Assembly: GCA_026627155.1 (NCBI GenBank) | Contig: JAPNUJ010000024.1 | Coordinates: 1-34,343 of the forward strand | DNA length: 34,343 nucleotides | Reading direction: 5' to 3' | From: Bacillota bacterium | GTDB lineage: Bacteria; Bacillota; Bacilli; Alicyclobacillales; SLC66 | Shown here: positions 32,257-34,343 of the stretch, piece after piece | How positions within the stretch are numbered: position 1 is the stretch's first letter | Layout: every line of letters begins with the position of its first letter | Translations under genes and position numbers: made by a program | Notes under the pieces: generated by a model | What the model was told of the DNA's origin: nothing | Database searches by the model: none | The model's input: only the letters and a program-made list of their open reading frames with translations

Positions 32257-32697
32257 TTAGAACGTCGTGGTGTGCGTGACGACTTCATGGTCGCTGCCGC
32301 GCCCTCGCGCGTAATTTTCAAGACGATCCATAATGGCGGGCGCCAAGTCGATCAGACGATCATACAACTGGTTGCCCGATTCGGCGGACAGCAACTTCAC
32401 GTTGCCGTGCCCTACGACCAGAAACCCCATCGGGTTGATCGACACCCCGCCACCGGCGCCACCGCCGAACGGCAGCGTATCGGTGTGGACTGCGCCTTGC
32501 ACCGCCGTCTCGCGTCGGATCTTGTATTCGCTACCGCCCGCCGCAAAGCCAAATCCCACCCGGGAGATCGGCATGATCACGCTGCCATCAGGCGTTTCAA
32601 CTGGATCTCCGATGATCGTGTTGACGTCCACCATCTCTTTGAGGTTCTCCATCGCGGTTTGCATCATTGACTGAATGGGATGATCCTGGAGTTGCAT
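32257..32697 (-). CDS. ytfJ: GerW-family sporulation protein YtfJ
   Basis: Spore protein of 146 aa. Begins HPIQSMMQTAMENLKEMVDVNTIIGDPV, then DGSVIMPISRVGFGFAAGGSEY and the glycine-rich FGGGAGGGVSINPMGFLVV. This order is characteristic. ATG has GAGGGA at good spacing. The first 101 nt overlap the end of the DUF2953 gene. The family is linked with spore germination (GerW); biochemical role unknown. Confidence 0.92.
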   Translation of the reverse strand: MQLQDHPIQSMMQTAMENLKEMVDVNTIIGDPVETPDGSVIMPISRVGFGFAAGGSEYKIRRETAVQGAVHTDTLPFGGGAGGGVSINPMGFLVVGHGNVKLLSAESGNQLYDRLIDLAPAIMDRLENYARGRGSDHEVVTHTTTF

Positions 32698-33283
32698 TGG
32701 CGTCCCTCTCTCTTCTTCCGTGTAGCAAGCGGTACAAGCGCAAGCTCGCCATGATAGCTTGACCCAGGGGACTTTCGACTATGCACAGGACGTCACTTTC
32801 GAACACAGCCGCAGAAAAACAGGGCTCCACGTTCAGATTCGGCGCGCGGACCAAGGTCAGGTAGTTTGACATGACACCGACCACGCCACCCTTGATACTC
32901 CACAGGCTGCCGGCGGTAATCGCCGTCAAGGCTGCATCACCTGCACCGATTCGAGAGCCCCACTGAAAGTCACAGACACGAAATGAACGCAACCGGTCGG
33001 CCACCTCCGGCACAAGGCGCAGAGACCCACTCCATGTCTCCAGAATCGTGGTCGCATCGTGTTCACCGGATGCCGTGTGGGGCTGACTTGGAACCGGCTC
33101 TTTACGCCGACGTGCGACCGGTGCAAAGTCATAGTGAAAAAATCGCAAGTATCGAATCGACAGCGTCACGGAGAGGTCCGTCTCTCTCAGGCCGGCCATT
33201 AGCGTCACTCTGATCGGTTGTTTGAAAAGCCCCCACACCATCACGAGCAACAGGACCCAGCCGATCCCGATCCACATGGCCAA
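32597..33283 (-). CDS. ytfI: DUF2953 protein (YtfI-like)
   Basis: One N-terminal membrane helix (IGIGWVLLLVMVWGLF), then a DUF2953-type domain with DFQWGSRIGAGDAALTAITAGSLWSIKGGVV and LNVEPCFSAAVFESDVLCIV. The C-terminal about 35 residues are polar and lie in the region overlapping ytfJ by 101 nt. A TTG start at 33283 has GAGG at 6 nt; the ATG two codons later is an alternative. Paired with ytfJ as in B. subtilis. Confidence 0.85.
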   Translation of the reverse strand: MAMWIGIGWVLLLVMVWGLFKQPIRVTLMAGLRETDLSVTLSIRYLRFFHYDFAPVARRRKEPVPSQPHTASGEHDATTILETWSGSLRLVPEVADRLRSFRVCDFQWGSRIGAGDAALTAITAGSLWSIKGGVVGVMSNYLTLVRAPNLNVEPCFSAAVFESDVLCIVESPLGQAIMASLRLYRLLHGRRERDANATPGSSHSVNDANRDGEPQRDGGRQHDHRRSS

Positions 33284-33355
33284 TCACAACCTCACTTGGC
33301 GGTCTCTCGCGCCACTGGGCCTCTTCACCACGTAGTCTGTACCAATATGGAAGTA

Positions 33356-33910
33356 TTATTCGCCGAGTGGCAATGGAGGGAGTTCACGTGCGTTCGCTAT
33401 ACCAAAGTAGTCCATAAACTCTTTCGTCGTTCCATATAGATACGGTCTGCCTGGACCTTCCGCGCGGCCCACCTCGGCGATCAGCCCTCGCGCCACCAGC
33501 GTCCCGAGTGGTCTTTCGCTCTTGACACCCCGAATTTCCTCCACCATGGCTCGCGTGATCGGCTGCTTGTAGGCAATGATCGCCAAAGTCTCCAGAGCAG
33601 CACCCGACAAGGCAGCGGCCGGGGGTGCCAAGGCCAGCGCCCGCAAATACGGCGCCAGTGACGGATGGGTGACCAATTGCCATGTATCGGCGAGTCTCGC
33701 TACTCGCAACATACTTCCCGACTTCTCCTGACGTTCAACCAGTTGATGGCAGACATACGGAACCTGCCGTTCTTCCAAATCAAAGACGTTGGCGATCTGC
33801 CGGTCGGTGAGACCTTCCGTCCCCGCTGCAAACAAGACTCCTTCCAGCGCCGGTAGCCAGTCCACCGTCGCCGTCCGGTTCTCGGTCAGGGTTTCGGTTT
33901 CAGCCTCCAC
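33356..33910 (-). CDS. scpB: Segregation and condensation protein B
   Basis: Subunit of the SMC-ScpAB condensin complex. Two winged-helix domains: LPALEGVLFAAGTEGLTDRQIANVF and LSGAALETLAIIAYKQPITRAMVEEIRGV, ending GRPYLYGTTKEFMDYFGI. The GTG at 33910 (184 aa) follows GAAGGA and lies 2 nt after the scpA stop. The ATG at 33946 would overlap scpA and lacks a Shine-Dalgarno. Translational coupling with scpA is likely. Confidence 0.93.
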   Translation of the reverse strand: MEAETETLTENRTATVDWLPALEGVLFAAGTEGLTDRQIANVFDLEERQVPYVCHQLVERQEKSGSMLRVARLADTWQLVTHPSLAPYLRALALAPPAAALSGAALETLAIIAYKQPITRAMVEEIRGVKSERPLGTLVARGLIAEVGRAEGPGRPYLYGTTKEFMDYFGIANARELPPLPLGE

Positions 33911-33912
33911 CT

Positions 33913-34343
33913 TTACAAGTCCTTCGTGCGCATTCGCTCGATCCATATCGGTGCAAACAGCCCTTCCTGATAACAGAGAATTCGATTCATTCGCATCAAC
34001 TCCAAGACGGCCAGAAACACGGTGACCACCTCTTTGCGTCCTGCACGTTGCAACAGCGTCACAAATGACAGACGACCTTGCCCCAGAAGGCGTTCGATGG
34101 CGCGCATCCGCTCAGGAATCGTCTCCCGATCCCGTACGACACTGACCTCGCGGACCGGGCGAGCGCGTTCCCAGGCCTTCATAAACGCGGCCTGAAGCGC
34201 CTCGAGTGTCACTGCCGACAAGGCCTCCCCGGCACTCGGGCGGCTTTGAAAGGCATCCAAAGGCATCGGCATCCGTCCGACGATCTCTTGGCGATCATGC
34301 TCCATCCCCTGCAGTTGCCCGGCCATCTGCTTGAAAACCCGAT
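33913..34343 (-). CDS. scpA: Segregation and condensation protein A (N-terminus beyond the window)
   Basis: Kleisin of the SMC complex. Only the C-terminal 142 or so residues are visible; the frame stays open to the right edge (RVFKQMAGQLQGMEHDR) so the ATG at 34326 is an internal Met. The C-terminal winged helix that binds the SMC head reads SFVTLLQRAGRKEVVTVFLAVLELMRMNRI and QEGLFAPIWIE. Confidence 0.9.
   Translation of the reverse strand, partial: RVFKQMAGQLQGMEHDRQEIVGRMPMPLDAFQSRPSAGEALSAVTLEALQAAFMKAWERARPVREVSVVRDRETIPERMRAIERLLGQGRLSFVTLLQRAGRKEVVTVFLAVLELMRMNRILCYQEGLFAPIWIERMRTKDL

Overview
The window is a gene-dense chromosomal segment from a spore-forming member of the Firmicutes (Bacilli). 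Its high GC content and gene set resemble the Alicyclobacillaceae and relatives, but genus placement is inference. Support for a spore-former comes from spmA, spmB, a GerW/YtfJ protein and a DacB-type carboxypeptidase. Support for Bacilli comes from MecA, CcpA and ResD/ResE. Shine-Dalgarno sites are strong, GTG and TTG starts are common, and many -10 boxes read TATACT. No tRNA, rRNA, CRISPR array, transposase or phage gene was seen.

Layout. Bases 1-4121, all minus: glutamate dehydrogenase (cut by the left edge), ddl, mecA and ccpA. ccpA closes a tight five-gene cluster that begins at 6635: sprT-like, two tiny helical proteins, a compact UvrD helicase, ccpA. A metallophosphoesterase (plus) diverges from sprT and seems to start at an ATC codon. 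Then come folE and a class A penicillin-binding protein (minus), a methyltransferase (minus) and an unknown 160-residue protein (plus). Bases 11879-16602 hold a very large glutamate synthase gene. Its leader carries a recognisable ykkC subtype 2 riboswitch (ppGpp or PRPP class) and an intrinsic terminator.

Bases 16641-22202 are a patchwork of small or poorly known genes: an HtrA-like protease without membrane anchor or PDZ domain, a DUF1450 protein, a 56-residue protein with a paralogue at 26168-26332, a DUF2797 zinc protein, a PrsW protease, four unknown small proteins and a divergent sirtuin. serA follows on plus with a structured leader, then an XRE regulator in an AT-rich patch, a PHP-family phosphatase and a CoA-binding protein.

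Bases 26437-34343, all minus, form the conserved block scpA-scpB-DUF2953-ytfJ, terminator, dacB-spmA-spmB-rluB-resD-resE. In Bacillus subtilis resABC lies between rluB and resD; here those genes are missing. Functional themes are glutamate balance (catabolic GDH, biosynthetic GOGAT under a nucleotide-sensing riboswitch, CcpA), cell-wall and spore formation, chromosome segregation and redox/respiratory signalling.
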